A stretch of DNA of 64,000 nt from Acidobacteriota bacterium (GTDB taxonomy: Bacteria > Acidobacteriota > Terriglobia > Acidiferrales > UBA7541), in assembly GCA_013289855.1 (NCBI GenBank), contig JABCZD010000002.1, forward strand, positions 434,001 to 498,000, written 5' to 3'. The notes under the pieces are model-generated. The model had not been told where the DNA came from. It saw only the letters and a program-made list of their open reading frames with translations, and did not search any database. Position numbers and translations under genes: made by a program. Positions 16,706 to 25,759 of this stretch are shown piece after piece. Each line of letters opens with the position of its first letter. Positions within the stretch are counted from its first letter, which is position 1.

Positions 16706-17353
16706 ATGAGCGAGTCTTCGGAAGCAAACCCTTTGAGAGATCGTGAAGCTAGTCTTGAAGACATACGCCGCGAATTTCAGTCTTTGACTGCGGCAGACTG
16801 GGCAAGATGGACGCCTACGCCGAGCTCCGCATCCGCAGAGTTGGCATGAGCGCCTCAGGTCGTGATGCGTGTCACCTTTTTATGGAAGCGATGAATTCAC
16901 TGGAGACAGGACGCCGCAACTGGTATCCGGGCCACGTCGACCTCGTCAAGTTCCTTATCGACTCAATGTGGAGCATATCAAGCAACTGGGCACGCCAAAG
17001 AAGGAGCACCGGTCACGTGCAGGTTCCCGAGACCGACCTCATCCGCTATTCTGAGCAGGGTGAGGAACTGGACACGGCCCTGGAGCGAGCACAACCCAAA
17101 GGCCCAAGCCCAGAGGAACAATTAGTCAGGAATGAATTTCAGACCGAGGAGCAATTGGTGCAAGAAATCAAAAAATCTTTTCGAAGATAACCCCCTAGCA
17201 TCCCTGGTCGTGGACGGTTGGGCAGCCGGAATGAAAGGAAGAGAAATCTTTGAGGCTCTTAACATCGATGAGAATCAATATAGAACAGCAGCAAGATTGG
17301 TTCGGAGAAGGATTAAAGCTCGCTGGCCGAAAGGAACGCCAGATGTCCGCTGA
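16706..17353 (+). pseudogene. Sigma-70-like regulator interrupted by two compensating frameshifts
   Basis: Three overlapping frames make one sensible protein of ~215 residues. Frame 1 (from ATG 16706) reads SLEDIRREFQSLTAADWAR. Frame 2 (from ~16807) continues AYAELRIRRVGMSASGRD...GRRNWYPGHVDLVKFLIDSM. Frame 3, which equals frame 1 in register (from ~17170), gives LFEDNPLASLVVDGWAAGMK and a helix-turn-helix EIFEALNIDENQYRTAARLV. The first shift is near 16803-16808 (one base too few), the second in the A6 run at ~17170-17176 (one base too many). This layout matches small sigma-70-like proteins I know from similar neighbourhoods. It could be a decayed gene, two read errors or a recoded gene; each piece also has its own ATG (16706, 16807, 17132). 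Confidence 0.65.
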
Positions 17354-17789
17354 AGACGATCCTCGGCGGCCTCTCGACGGAATCCTCGATGGGCTGGCAG
17401 AGTCCGTTGCCAGCGAGGATCCGGAGGAACTGCTAGCTGAAGCCCGGGCCGCAGGGCAAAACCCAGAATCCACCGCGCAAAGGTTTAAGAACATCGCCTC
17501 AGCCGCGCTCAAGAAGTTTGAGCAACGAAAATTGGAAGCGGCCCGAGAAGCATACCGGATTCGCTCCGGAGAGCGTCCGGTAAACAATGACAGCGTCGCG
17601 AACACGCCCGAGGAACGAAAACGCCAACTGTCATCGCTGCTGGAAAGCAATCCAGATGTCGGCGCGGTTCTTACCGCTCAGCACCGGGAATTTGGAAATC
17701 TCACTGACGAAGATATTGAGAGTACCCTTGAGGACCTTGCTGAACTTGGTCTTCTGAATCGCTCACTTGACGATCACGGCGAAAAGTAA
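17343..17789 (+). CDS. Helical protein of the sigma-like/ImmA-IrrE module
   Basis: A 148-residue, highly charged, mostly helical protein without a known domain. The N-terminus is acidic (LDGILDGLAESVASEDPEEL), the middle basic and likely coiled coil (KKFEQRKLEAAREAYRIR), and the end again acidic (LTDEDIESTLEDLAELGLL). ATG 17343 overlaps the end of the sigma-like frame by 11 nt and has AAAGGA upstream; the frame is open earlier but that part duplicates the regulator gene in another frame. Its TAA overlaps the ATG of the peptidase (TAATG). I infer a partner or substrate of the neighbouring peptidase, by analogy to regulators cleaved by ImmA. Confidence 0.7.
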   Translation: MSAEDDPRRPLDGILDGLAESVASEDPEELLAEARAAGQNPESTAQRFKNIASAALKKFEQRKLEAAREAYRIRSGERPVNNDSVANTPEERKRQLSSLLESNPDVGAVLTAQHREFGNLTDEDIESTLEDLAELGLLNRSLDDHGEK

Positions 17790-18616
17790 TGCCCGGCGCG
17801 ATTCAGATGCCCGATCAGATTCTGGCCGAGCTCGGAATTCGCGAGCCCGAAGAACTTGAAATAGAGGCCATCGCTGAGTATTGCGGCGCCACAATACGGT
17901 ATAGGCCACTTTCTGGCTGTGAAGCACGCATAATCGGATGTCGCGACCGTGCCATCATCACGATTAACGAGAGCTCATGGCGTGGTCGGCAACGCTTCTC
18001 TGGTGGTCACGAGCTCGGACATTGGATGCATGACCGTGGTCGCATTGCGTTCCAGTGTGACTACAAAATGTACGTGCATGGTTGGCGTGCGACGAACCCC
18101 GAAACGCGCGCGAACGACTTCGCCAGTGACCTCCTACTCCCCCTCTCGATGTTTCAACCGCGCGCTCGCGGTTTACCCGTAATTTTTACCAGTGTTCGAG
18201 CCTTGGCCGACGCATTCAAAATGAGCCTCACAGCGACTGCAATTCGACTTGTCGAGCATGGCGGACTCCCCTCGATGCTCATCTGCAACAGCCCGCAAAA
18301 GAGGGAATGGTTCGTGGCGAGTCCGGAACTGTCTGGCCGTCTATGGCCTCTTGCCAGACCAGAAGAAGGCTCGATCGCATTTTCTCTGCTGGGCAACGCG
18401 GCGGAAGGCAAAAAAACAGCAGACGTTCGTTGCGACCATTGGATTAACCATCCTCGCGCAGAAAGCTATTGGATCAAGGAAGACTCGCTAAGACTACACG
18501 AAGGAACTGTTCTGTCCTTGCTGTGGTGGGAAGACGAAAAGCAACTGCTTGATCTCGACGAGTACGAAGAAGAAAGAGGTAACAAAAGGTCCGACGGCCG
18601 TACCAATTGGGAATAG
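17789..18616 (+). CDS. ImmA/IrrE family metallo-endopeptidase
   Basis: A 275-residue cytoplasmic zinc peptidase. The catalytic HELGH is in FSGGHELGHWMHD (~residues 73-85), and the third zinc ligand region is ETRANDFASDLLLP (~residues 108-121), both typical of the family. In known systems such proteins cleave repressors (ImmA on ImmR, PprI/IrrE on DdrO) in response to damage. The C-terminal ~120 residues, with a Trp-rich stretch (SLLWWEDE), are not part of the core and may be a sensory domain. It is the third gene of the plus-strand half of the island. Confidence 0.87.
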   Translation: MPGAIQMPDQILAELGIREPEELEIEAIAEYCGATIRYRPLSGCEARIIGCRDRAIITINESSWRGRQRFSGGHELGHWMHDRGRIAFQCDYKMYVHGWRATNPETRANDFASDLLLPLSMFQPRARGLPVIFTSVRALADAFKMSLTATAIRLVEHGGLPSMLICNSPQKREWFVASPELSGRLWPLARPEEGSIAFSLLGNAAEGKKTADVRCDHWINHPRAESYWIKEDSLRLHEGTVLSLLWWEDEKQLLDLDEYEEERGNKRSDGRTNWE

Positions 18617-18658
18617 CTATAACGCAGTGCCACGAGCAAAAGGCAGAAACAGACGCGA

Positions 18659-18952
18659 CCGCTTAAGAAAGCGGCCGCTACAAGGAGAACGGCGACGGCA
18701 GGCGGCGGTGATATTGGTGGGGAGTTCGAGGTTGTTTGAGCCGGAATGCCGGACGCCGAGGCAGATGCAGTTGGCGAATGCGCTGTGCCGGTTTCGGGAG
18801 ATGGCGGTGGAAGTGAAGGGGTTTGCGGGCTGAGCGCAGAGGAGTCAGGGAAAACGTTCGCGCCGGGAAAGATGCCGAAGGGAGTGCGAATCTAAGGATT
18901 TCGCCACAGCATATGGCGACGGGGAATGCGAATCTAAAGATTCGCCACTACA
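18659..18952. repeat. REP-like palindromes (three units)
   Basis: Unit 18659-18682 is a CCGCTT/AAGCGG hairpin followed by CCGCTAC. Units 18886-18910 and 18928-18952 are GCGAATC-TAA-GATTCGC hairpins, the second ending CCACTACA. Read on the minus strand they are GTAG plus hairpin. They start an 821-bp gene-free stretch (18617-19437) that is filled with such elements. Confidence 0.7.
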
Positions 18953-18969
18953 TCAACGGGGAAATGGCG

Positions 18970-19309
18970 AGGCCGATCTGAAGATCGGCGCCTACATAAG
19001 GCAAAGAGGACCGCGAAGAAAGCAGTGGGGACCCTTCGAGGCTCAGGGCAAGCTGAAGTCCGGTCGCTACAAAGGCAGCACAACAACAACCGCGAAAACG
19101 GGCACGGCATGCCTTGCCCTTACGGGAAAACAAAGGCGTCGGCTGCCCCTCCAAGGTCGGGGTAAACAGAAAGCGGCCGCTACAAAAGACACGACAACGG
19201 GAAGAAAAGAAAAGTCAAAAAGACGGCAACGGCTAGGAAAGAAAAGTTAGACACGGCGACGGCAAGACAAGAAAGGTCAAAGACACGGGTCTAAAGACCC
19301 GCCGCTACA
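18970..19309. repeat. Compound repeat island, copy A
   Basis: In order: a GCCGATC/GATCGGC hairpin with CTACA; a segment beginning CCTTCGAGGCTCAGGGCAAG; a GGGCACGGCATGCC palindrome; an AAAGCGGCCGCTACA unit; three degenerate copies of a CACGGCRACGGCAAG-type unit at 19190, 19222 and 19252 (spacing 30-32 nt); and a closing CGGGTCTAAAGACCCG hairpin ending CCGCTACA at 19285-19309. The same order recurs at 22322-22622, so the whole is one diverged duplicated element. No ORF is convincing. Confidence 0.65.
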
Positions 19310-19375
19310 TGAACAAGATAGTGGCTCCGTGCAACGCGCAGGTGGCGGATTTGCAGGGGTTGACGGATCTTGGGC

Positions 19376-19417
19376 AAAAAATAGACAGCGGACGCCCGAG
19401 AAAGAACGGCCGCTGTC
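19376..19417 (-). terminator. Terminator of the phosphatase-superfamily gene
   Basis: GACAGCGG (19384-19391) pairs with CCGCTGTC (19410-19417). On the minus strand the stem is followed by TATTTTTT. It lies 20 nt beyond the stop of the gene at 19438. Confidence 0.75.
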
Positions 19418-19437
19418 CATTGAGGCTGTCGGACCGA

Positions 19438-21171
19438 TTACTTGAGTTGAACTGCCGGGAGAACACTCGTTCCCTCAACACGAACGGCAAGGAGAGCCGA
19501 AGGATCGAGACCCAAGGCTTTCAGGATGGTGGGGGCCACCTGTACGGTTCCCACTCCCTCGCGGACGGTGCGGGGTTGGAAGCAGGAATGCGAGAGTAGC
19601 AGAATGACGTTGGTGTCGTCATGCGCGAACCCGCCGTGCTCGGCAAGTTTCGCGGTGCTGCCGGAGTAAGTAACGCCGACGTTCGGGGTCACGATGATGT
19701 CCGGCGTGCGCGGGTCGACAGTTGGGTCGTTGTAGTTAATGGAAAGCGCCGGGCCATAGTAAATCTGGCCGAGCTCGATTCCAGCGGCGGTGGCGTTATC
19801 TTCGAGAATTTTGACGCTCGCGAGAGTATCGGACGAGTTGTTCAGCCAGATCAGCGAGACGTCATCTTCCGTGGGTCCAATGCCGGTGGGGTTGTTTGTC
19901 GACTCGGAGTATGGAATGTAGCCTGCGTTCGAGAGAAGGGTGACGGGTGAAGTGCCGTTGATGAGTTGAGAGACGTAGCGGCTGGGATCGATCGGCGACT
20001 GGCCGTGCTTGGCGGTGATCACGATCAAGGTCGTATCGTAAAGTCCCCTGGCCTTGAGCTCTTTGACCCAAGCCCCAATGGAGGCGTCCACGAACTTGAA
20101 TTCGCTTAGCAATGCCAGAGTGGGTGTGCCAGCGGCATCCAAATATCCGCCGGTCGTGTTGTTGCTGTGCTCAACGAGCTTCTGGCCCACGCTAAGCGCC
20201 TGAAAATTCATGCCCATGATCGTGGGAACTTCGGTCCGCTTGGTTCCCAGGTGGTTCTTCCCATCGATCTCATTGAGGACCGCGTTGACCTTCAAGGTGT
20301 CGTAGCATTGAATGTTCTGAAAGCTGTTGGTCCAGGCAGTCAGGTCCGAGCCGGGATCAGGGATTGACGCGCAGGATAGTCCAGTTGGCGTTTTGACGCC
20401 GGGAAGGGCGATCACGTTAGAGTTAATTTCCGGGCCGTAGAAGTCGTCAAGCGCAGTGGGCCCAAGGCCCGAGGCGACCGAGATGTACGCGGGGTGCTTG
20501 TCCGACCATGCCGTATATCCGCCCGCCTGATGAATGACGCTGAAAATGCTATTGGCGCGAACGAATTCCCATGGATAAACCGGTTTGCACCCATTACTTG
20601 GGTCGCGTATCAGCCTCTGGGGGTTGATGGAGGCAAGGCCGCCATCCGTCAGCGCCGCACCGGGTGCGCCGCCGTTCAACTTGGTTTGGTCGATATCGAT
20701 GCCTTCTTCATACTCGGAGGTGGTGCCGGTTGGAGCCGCGCCGGGAGTGCAGGGGCCGGCGCCGAGGCCGTTGCCAGTGGTGACAGCCGGGGCGTCAAAA
20801 TTGCGGGAATAAGCGACGTCGTAGTACACGCCGGTGAGGGCGGGGCTTCCGCCGGTGACGATCGCGGTCAGGCCCGGAAAGGAATCCGAAGTTTTTGAGG
20901 TGCTGGCGGCAACGTAATTGATACCCGTCTTGGCGAGAGCAGCAAGCTCCGGGCAATAGGGTTCGCCATTGTTGATGGTGCTGACGCCGTTCGCACAGTT
21001 CGCGAGATCAACAGCATGCATACCGTCAACGCTCACCAGCAGAACACGTTTGATGTGGTTTTTCTCGGAGTTACCGTCTTGGTTGTTTGATTGGGAGCTA
21101 TCGTCCTGGGCCATTGCCGGGCCTACGGTACAGGTGAGTGCGAACAAGAATAAGAAAATTGTTTTTTTCAT
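19438..21171 (-). CDS. Secreted alkaline phosphatase superfamily protein (phosphodiesterase-like)
   Basis: A 577-residue exported enzyme of the type I phosphodiesterase/nucleotide pyrophosphatase/sulfatase fold. Residues 1-22 are a signal peptide (FLFLFALTCTVGPAMAQ). The metal-site start VLLVSVDGMHAVDL (~45-58) and TSKTSDSFPGLTAIVTGG, with Thr/Ser as the likely nucleophile, are typical. Later metal ligands include YTAWSDKHPAY, LIVITAKHGQSP and the C-terminal AEHGGFAHDD. The substrate (phosphodiester, phosphate or sulfate ester) cannot be told. ATG 21171 is chosen for the signal peptide and GGAGGG upstream. The 325-bp upstream gap (21172-21496) is AT-rich near the start and holds one REP unit. 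Confidence 0.85.
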   Translation of the reverse strand: MKKTIFLFLFALTCTVGPAMAQDDSSQSNNQDGNSEKNHIKRVLLVSVDGMHAVDLANCANGVSTINNGEPYCPELAALAKTGINYVAASTSKTSDSFPGLTAIVTGGSPALTGVYYDVAYSRNFDAPAVTTGNGLGAGPCTPGAAPTGTTSEYEEGIDIDQTKLNGGAPGAALTDGGLASINPQRLIRDPSNGCKPVYPWEFVRANSIFSVIHQAGGYTAWSDKHPAYISVASGLGPTALDDFYGPEINSNVIALPGVKTPTGLSCASIPDPGSDLTAWTNSFQNIQCYDTLKVNAVLNEIDGKNHLGTKRTEVPTIMGMNFQALSVGQKLVEHSNNTTGGYLDAAGTPTLALLSEFKFVDASIGAWVKELKARGLYDTTLIVITAKHGQSPIDPSRYVSQLINGTSPVTLLSNAGYIPYSESTNNPTGIGPTEDDVSLIWLNNSSDTLASVKILEDNATAAGIELGQIYYGPALSINYNDPTVDPRTPDIIVTPNVGVTYSGSTAKLAEHGGFAHDDTNVILLLSHSCFQPRTVREGVGTVQVAPTILKALGLDPSALLAVRVEGTSVLPAVQLK

Positions 21172-21451
21172 AATGCCCTCCAGTGGCGAAACGTACAGCG
21201 TTTTTGGAGTGTGTGTGTTGCTGGCACATAAAAATCTGTTGAGAATCTGTTGCCAGAATTTGGACATTTTGACAGTCGCTGCATCGAGCCAGCAGATAGG
21301 TCGTCACCTATTATATAAAGCATATATAACGTGTAGTGTAATAGTGGTACACTGTGATGATACGGCGAAGGTTCTTCACGGATTAAGGGCCTGCGACCCG
21401 CCAATGAAGACGGGCGGGCGTGGGCGTGCCCCTACGCGCGGACAAAGGCGT

Positions 21452-21475
21452 CCGCTTCGGAAAGCGGCCGCTACA
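21452..21475. repeat. REP-like palindrome
   Basis: A CCGCTT-CGGAA-AGCGG hairpin followed by CCGCTACA, nearly identical to the unit at 25564. It lies in the gap upstream of the phosphatase-superfamily gene, next to the 3' end of the membrane protein gene. Confidence 0.65.
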
Positions 21476-21496
21476 AAGGCGGGTCGACACCGCGGA

Positions 21497-22159
21497 TTAT
21501 TTTGCGTTGGTGGTGTCTTGTACCAGCGCGAAACTGCAGCCTAGCGGAAGCCACGCGGCCATCATCGATAAAAGGTCGCCGCCGTGTCCGAAGGAATATG
21601 GCCAGGCGTGGCCCAGCCAATGCAGCAGGTAAAACACGGCGAAATACACCACTAGAACATTTACGAACTGCGTAGTGATGCGGTCTTCAGCCTTATTCAA
21701 CCGGTTCCAGATCCAGAGAGCGAGAGTCGCCAGGCCCGCCGCGAGGAGAATATTCTGCGAAATTTCGACCGCAAAATGCGTGATGGGCGGCGAACTCGAG
21801 TGCGCAACGCTGAAGAAACAGAGGAAAATGACCAGTAATAAAATACTGGTGCCCGCGATCAACACGGCTCCGCGGCCGATTCTCCCCGCGACTAGCCGTG
21901 CGGCGATCTGCCAAACGGCCAAAGCCAATAAAATAGTCAAAGCCGCGTCGCTGTAATAGTAAAAGTACAGGTAGTTCGAGGAAGCGTATCCATCGCGCGA
22001 CAAGATGCAAAACCGTCCAATGCTGACGACGATGTAGGCTACGAAATAACAATTGAATACGAAAAACTTGCTGAGTACTTTTTGCCGGGCGCAGAGAAAC
22101 ACAACGAACCCGGCGATTAGAATCGTGAGCAACCAGAGCGTTGCTGCGGCAGGTGTCAT
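21497..22159 (-). CDS. Unknown integral membrane protein, about six or seven segments
   Basis: A 220-residue, very hydrophobic protein. I count membrane segments at about residues 5-24, 32-50, 68-90, 98-118, 133-150, 165-185 and 195-212. There is no signal peptide, no enzyme motif and no family I recognise; similar small multi-pass proteins of unknown function are frequent in acidobacterial genomes (memory). Start ATG 22159 begins directly with the first segment. It stands alone between two copies of the compound repeat, with the phosphatase-superfamily gene downstream on the same strand. Confidence 0.7.
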   Translation of the reverse strand: MTPAAATLWLLTILIAGFVVFLCARQKVLSKFFVFNCYFVAYIVVSIGRFCILSRDGYASSNYLYFYYYSDAALTILLALAVWQIAARLVAGRIGRGAVLIAGTSILLLVIFLCFFSVAHSSSPPITHFAVEISQNILLAAGLATLALWIWNRLNKAEDRITTQFVNVLVVYFAVFYLLHWLGHAWPYSFGHGGDLLSMMAAWLPLGCSFALVQDTTNAK

Positions 22160-22321
22160 GAATTGTTAGAGCGCGGAGTCGCTAGATCCTTCGCGATTTG
22201 CGGCTCACCCGTTCTCAGTATCGCCTACAGGGTGGGGCAATAATTACACTTTTTCCAGGTATATATCCAGCTTCTCATCAGCGGTCGGCCGCGGTCGCGT
22301 TAGGGAATAACGCCTAACCTC

Positions 22322-22622
22322 CAGGCCGATCTAAAGATCGGCGCCTACATAGGAAAAAGACACTGAAGAAAGAGCTGGCACCCTTCGAGGCTCAGGGCAA
22401 GTTGAAGCCCGGCCGGTATGAAGGCGAGACAATAACGGCCGCGAAGGCGGGCACGGCATGCCGGGTGCCCCTACGGGAACAAAGGCGTCCGCTTCAGAAA
22501 GCTGCCGCTACAAAAGACACGGCGACGGCAAGAAAAGTCAACGGCACGGCAACGGCAAGAAGAGGCAAAAGCACGGCAACGGCAAGAGGAGTCAAAGGCA
22601 CGGGTCTGAAGCCGCCGCTACA
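22322..22622. repeat. Compound repeat island, copy B
   Basis: The same module order as 18970-19309: a GCCGATC/GATCGGC hairpin with CTACA, the CCTTCGAGGCTCAGGGCAAG segment, the GGGCACGGCATGCC palindrome, an AAAGCTGCCGCTACA unit, then CACGGC-type units at 22518, 22545, 22572 and 22599 with an exact 27-nt period, and a closing CACGGGTCT...GCCGCTACA. It fills most of the 485-bp gap 22160-22644; the rest of the gap is featureless. Confidence 0.65.
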
Positions 22623-22644
22623 ACGGCGACGGCGATGACTACGG

Positions 22645-24861
22645 CTACGCTAGGTCTGCGGGCTGGATGGGTAGGCGGCGGAGGCGCTTGTTGGTTAGGG
22701 CGAAGACGGCGTTGCAGACGGCGGGGGCGATTACGGGGAGGCCGGGTTCGCCGATGCCGGTGGGGTCTTCGGTGCTGCGCACGATGTGGACTTCGATTTT
22801 GGGGGATTGATTGATGCGCGGCATTTCGTAGTCGTTGAAATTGGATTGTTCCACGCGGCCCTTGTTGATGGTGATGGCGTCGTTCATGAAGGCGGAGAGG
22901 CCGTAGATGGCGGCGCTTTCGACTTGGGCGGTGACGCCTTCGGGGTTGATGGGGCGGCCGCAATCGACGGCGTAAACGATGCGCTGGACGTTGACTTGGC
23001 CATCTTTCACGCTGACTTCTGCTACCGCGGCGGTGTAGGACTCGAAAGAATAATAGGTGGCGATGCCGTGCGCTACGCCCTTTGGCAGGGGAGTGCCCCA
23101 GCCCGCTTTTTCGGCGGCTAGCTTTAGAACGCCCTCGAGACGAGCGGAGTTGAGAGGCTTGTTTTCCGTGGGACCGAAGAAGTCCGGGATGATGCGCGGG
23201 TCGCCGAGGAGTTTCAGGCGGAACGCTACGGGATCGGCGCCCGCAGCGTGGGCCAGTTCATCGACAAAACTTTCTACTACGAAGCCACAGCCGGAATGTT
23301 CTACGGAACGCCACCAGGCGCGCGGGACGCCGGATTGCGCCAAAGTATATTCAACGCGGAAGTTTGGCGTGCGATAGGGAATGAAAGCGGCGGTGCCGAA
23401 TTCACTTTGTTCGGGCTTTTCCAGGCCGTTTTTTTCCCATACTGCAGCGATGGAAGTGGAAGTTTGGAAATGCTTCCATGCTAGAAGAGCGCCCTGCGGA
23501 TCAACGGCGCCCTGCAGGCGGTGATACGCGGCGGGGCGATAGAAATCGTGCTGCATGTCGTCTTCGCGGGTCCACAAGACCATGACCGGCTTGCCTACGG
23601 CTTTGGCGACTTGCGCGGCTTCTACGGCGAAGTCGGCTTGGTAGCGGCGACCGAATCCGCCGCCCATTAGCGTGGTGTGGACGATTACGGATTCCGGCTT
23701 CAGGCCGGAAACTTGCGCGATAACGTCTTGCGCCCACTGCGGGGCTTGCGTGGGGATCCAGGCTTCGGCGCCGTCTGGGCGAATGTGCACGGTGCAATTC
23801 ATGGGCTCCATGCAGGCGTGCGCGGCGAAAGGAATTTCATAAACGGATTCGAGTTTTTTTGGTGCGGCGGCGAGGGCGGCATCGGCGTCGCCATCGTTGC
23901 GCACGACTTTTCCGGGCTTGGCGGCGTTGTCGATGAATTGCTGATGCAACGAGGCGCTGGATTCGGCGGCGTGGGGACCTTCGTCCCAGGTGATGGCGAG
24001 GGCTTTGCGGCCTTGCATAGCGGCCCAGGAATTATCGGCGATGACGACCACGCCGCCGGCGGTGAAGGCGCCCATGGCGACGGCGTCGATGGCGAATACA
24101 TCGCGGACGCCGGGGACGGCTTTGGCTTTGGTGGCGTCGAACTTCGCTACTTTGCCACCGAAAACGGGGCAGCGGGCGATTACGGCGTATTGCAAATTGG
24201 CGGGGCGAGCGTCGATGCCAAATTTTGCGGCACCGGTGGATTTTTTGCGGGCCACGACGCTTTGTTGATCGTGGCCAACGATGGTGAAGTCCGCGGAACT
24301 TTTTAGTGGGACGGTGTGGAAGTCGGGAATGGGGAGTTTGGCGGCGTCGGGGGCGAGCTCGCCGTAAGTGAAGAATTGTTTCCGCGCGCCGTGTAGGACG
24401 CCGCCGTCTTGCGCTTTGCAGGTGTCGCGGAGGACGTTCCAGCGCTGGGCGGCAGCGGTGATGAGCATTTCGCGCGCAGCGGCGCCGGCTTGGCGGAGCG
24501 GCGTCCAGGAGCCGGCGACGCTGCCGCTGCCCCCGGTGCCGAGGTCGTAAATTTTTGGATTGGTGGGGGCTTGGTCGATTTTAATTTTGGACCAATCGAG
24601 GCAGAGTTCTTCGGCGAGGATCATGGGGAGAGCGGTCATGATGCCCTGCCCCATTTCTGATTTGCCGAGGATGAGGGTGACTTGATTGTCTGGCGCGATG
24701 CGCACCCAGGCGTTGAAGGGATTTACGGGTTTCTTCTCCTGGTCTTCGGAGGAATCGGCGAACGCGGAAGTTGGTAGATGGAAGCCGATGAGCAGAACGG
24801 CGCTGCCGGTGGCGGCAGTTTTAAGAAAATCGCGGCGTTGAAGTACCGGTGTGGTCGTCAT
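22645..24861 (-). CDS. Tat-exported molybdenum hydroxylase, large subunit (IorB-like)
   Basis: A 738-residue molybdopterin-binding subunit of the xanthine dehydrogenase/aldehyde oxidase family, closest in layout to isoquinoline 1-oxidoreductase beta. Residues 1-37 are a twin-arginine signal ([20 protein letters not shown]). Cofactor-binding stretches include [46 protein letters not shown] and [19 protein letters not shown], the last holding the conserved Glu of the active site. ATG 24861 is used; TTG 24891 upstream has no support. The Fe-S subunit gene lies just upstream, so the two form a periplasmic oxidoreductase with an unknown substrate. Confidence 0.9.
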   Translation of the reverse strand: MTTTPVLQRRDFLKTAATGSAVLLIGFHLPTSAFADSSEDQEKKPVNPFNAWVRIAPDNQVTLILGKSEMGQGIMTALPMILAEELCLDWSKIKIDQAPTNPKIYDLGTGGSGSVAGSWTPLRQAGAAAREMLITAAAQRWNVLRDTCKAQDGGVLHGARKQFFTYGELAPDAAKLPIPDFHTVPLKSSADFTIVGHDQQSVVARKKSTGAAKFGIDARPANLQYAVIARCPVFGGKVAKFDATKAKAVPGVRDVFAIDAVAMGAFTAGGVVVIADNSWAAMQGRKALAITWDEGPHAAESSASLHQQFIDNAAKPGKVVRNDGDADAALAAAPKKLESVYEIPFAAHACMEPMNCTVHIRPDGAEAWIPTQAPQWAQDVIAQVSGLKPESVIVHTTLMGGGFGRRYQADFAVEAAQVAKAVGKPVMVLWTREDDMQHDFYRPAAYHRLQGAVDPQGALLAWKHFQTSTSIAAVWEKNGLEKPEQSEFGTAAFIPYRTPNFRVEYTLAQSGVPRAWWRSVEHSGCGFVVESFVDELAHAAGADPVAFRLKLLGDPRIIPDFFGPTENKPLNSARLEGVLKLAAEKAGWGTPLPKGVAHGIATYYSFESYTAAVAEVSVKDGQVNVQRIVYAVDCGRPINPEGVTAQVESAAIYGLSAFMNDAITINKGRVEQSNFNDYEMPRINQSPKIEVHIVRSTEDPTGIGEPGLPVIAPAVCNAVFALTNKRLRRLPIQPADLA

Positions 24862-24906
24862 GGATTTAAAGACCTCCGAAATTCTTTGCAAAATTTTGAA
24901 CGCGAA

Positions 24907-25386
24907 CTAGGCCGCGGAATTTGTTTTGGCGGGCGATGCTGCTGCCGCGCGATGGATAGCTTTGCGAATGCGCTGGTAAGTGCCGCAGCGGCAGATGTTG
25001 CCGCTCATGGCGTCGTCAATGTCGGCATCGGTGGGATTGGTTTTCTTTGCGAGCAGTGCGACGGCGGACATGATTTGTCCGGATTGGCAGTAGCCGCACT
25101 GGGGCACGTCTTCGGCGACCCAGGCTTGCTGGACGGGGTGGGTGCCGTCGAGGGAGAGACCTTCGATGGTGGTGATATTTTTGCCGGCGACGGTGGAGAT
25201 GGGCGTGATGCAGGAGCGCGACGCTTCGCCGTTGATGTGCACGGTGCAGGCGCCGCACAGGGCCATGCCGCAGCCGAATTTTGTGCCGGTCATATTAAGG
25301 ATGTCGCGCAGGACCCAGAGCAGCGGCATGTCTGGGCTGACGTCGATGCTTTGGGAATTGCCGTTGAGGACGAAAGTGATGGCCAT
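24907..25386 (-). CDS. Two [2Fe-2S] cluster small subunit of the molybdenum hydroxylase (IorA-like)
   Basis: A 159-residue electron-transfer subunit. The N-terminal plant-type ferredoxin domain has [11 protein letters not shown] (~39-49) with a further Cys in SRSCITP; the C-terminal helical domain has [10 protein letters not shown] (~98) and [11 protein letters not shown] (~131). It has no signal of its own and probably leaves the cell with the Tat-tagged large subunit. The stop is 45 nt before the large-subunit ATG, so they are one operon. The tail is Ala-rich. Confidence 0.93.
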   Translation of the reverse strand: MAITFVLNGNSQSIDVSPDMPLLWVLRDILNMTGTKFGCGMALCGACTVHINGEASRSCITPISTVAGKNITTIEGLSLDGTHPVQQAWVAEDVPQCGYCQSGQIMSAVALLAKKTNPTDADIDDAMSGNICRCGTYQRIRKAIHRAAAASPAKTNSAA

Positions 25387-25471
25387 GAGAGCTCCTAGCG
25401 AGATGGCTATCGTACAACAAGATTTCGGCGGGGTAAAAGCGGGGGGCGCGAGACGGGGAACGTACGCGCCT

Positions 25472-25587
25472 GACGCCCTGAAGGGCGTCGCTACTTGGCG
25501 CTACAAGCCGCCAGGAGGCGAAGCCGGGTGCGGCAGGTCCGGGCACCGGCCGAACAAAGGCGTCCGCTTCGGAAAGCGGCCGCTACA
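25472..25587. repeat. Two REP-like palindromes
   Basis: GACGCCC-TGAA-GGGCGTC followed by GCTAC (25472-25494), and CCGCTT-CGGA-AAGCGG followed by CCGCTACA (25564-25587). They lie in the 373-bp gap 25387-25759 between the divergent hydroxylase and helicase genes. After them AAAGGCAAGTCGAC occurs twice. Confidence 0.65.
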
Positions 25588-25759
25588 AAGGCAAGTCGAC
25601 AAAGGCAAGTCGACAACGGCGACCGCGGCGGGGCGAAAACTGGGGCGTGTGCTATCGTTTACGTTCGGACGCTGCGTAGGCGGCGGGTTGCGGAGTTTAG
25701 AGATTTATTTGCAAGAGGATTTTCTGGCCAAACGGGGCGCTAAAGCTGCGGCGAATACG

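Noticed and set aside
18549..18833. Arg-rich frame across the end of the ImmA/IrrE gene and the repeats
   Set aside because: It spans a coding end and REP DNA and has no protein features.
19190..22622. The 27-32 nt periodic units as a CRISPR array
   Set aside because: There are only three or four diverged units without distinct spacers, they are bounded by REP hairpins, and no cas genes are nearby.
25142..25759. Upstream extension of the DinG-type helicase gene
   Set aside because: The frame is open but crosses the opposite-strand Fe-S subunit gene and REP units, so it is not part of the protein.
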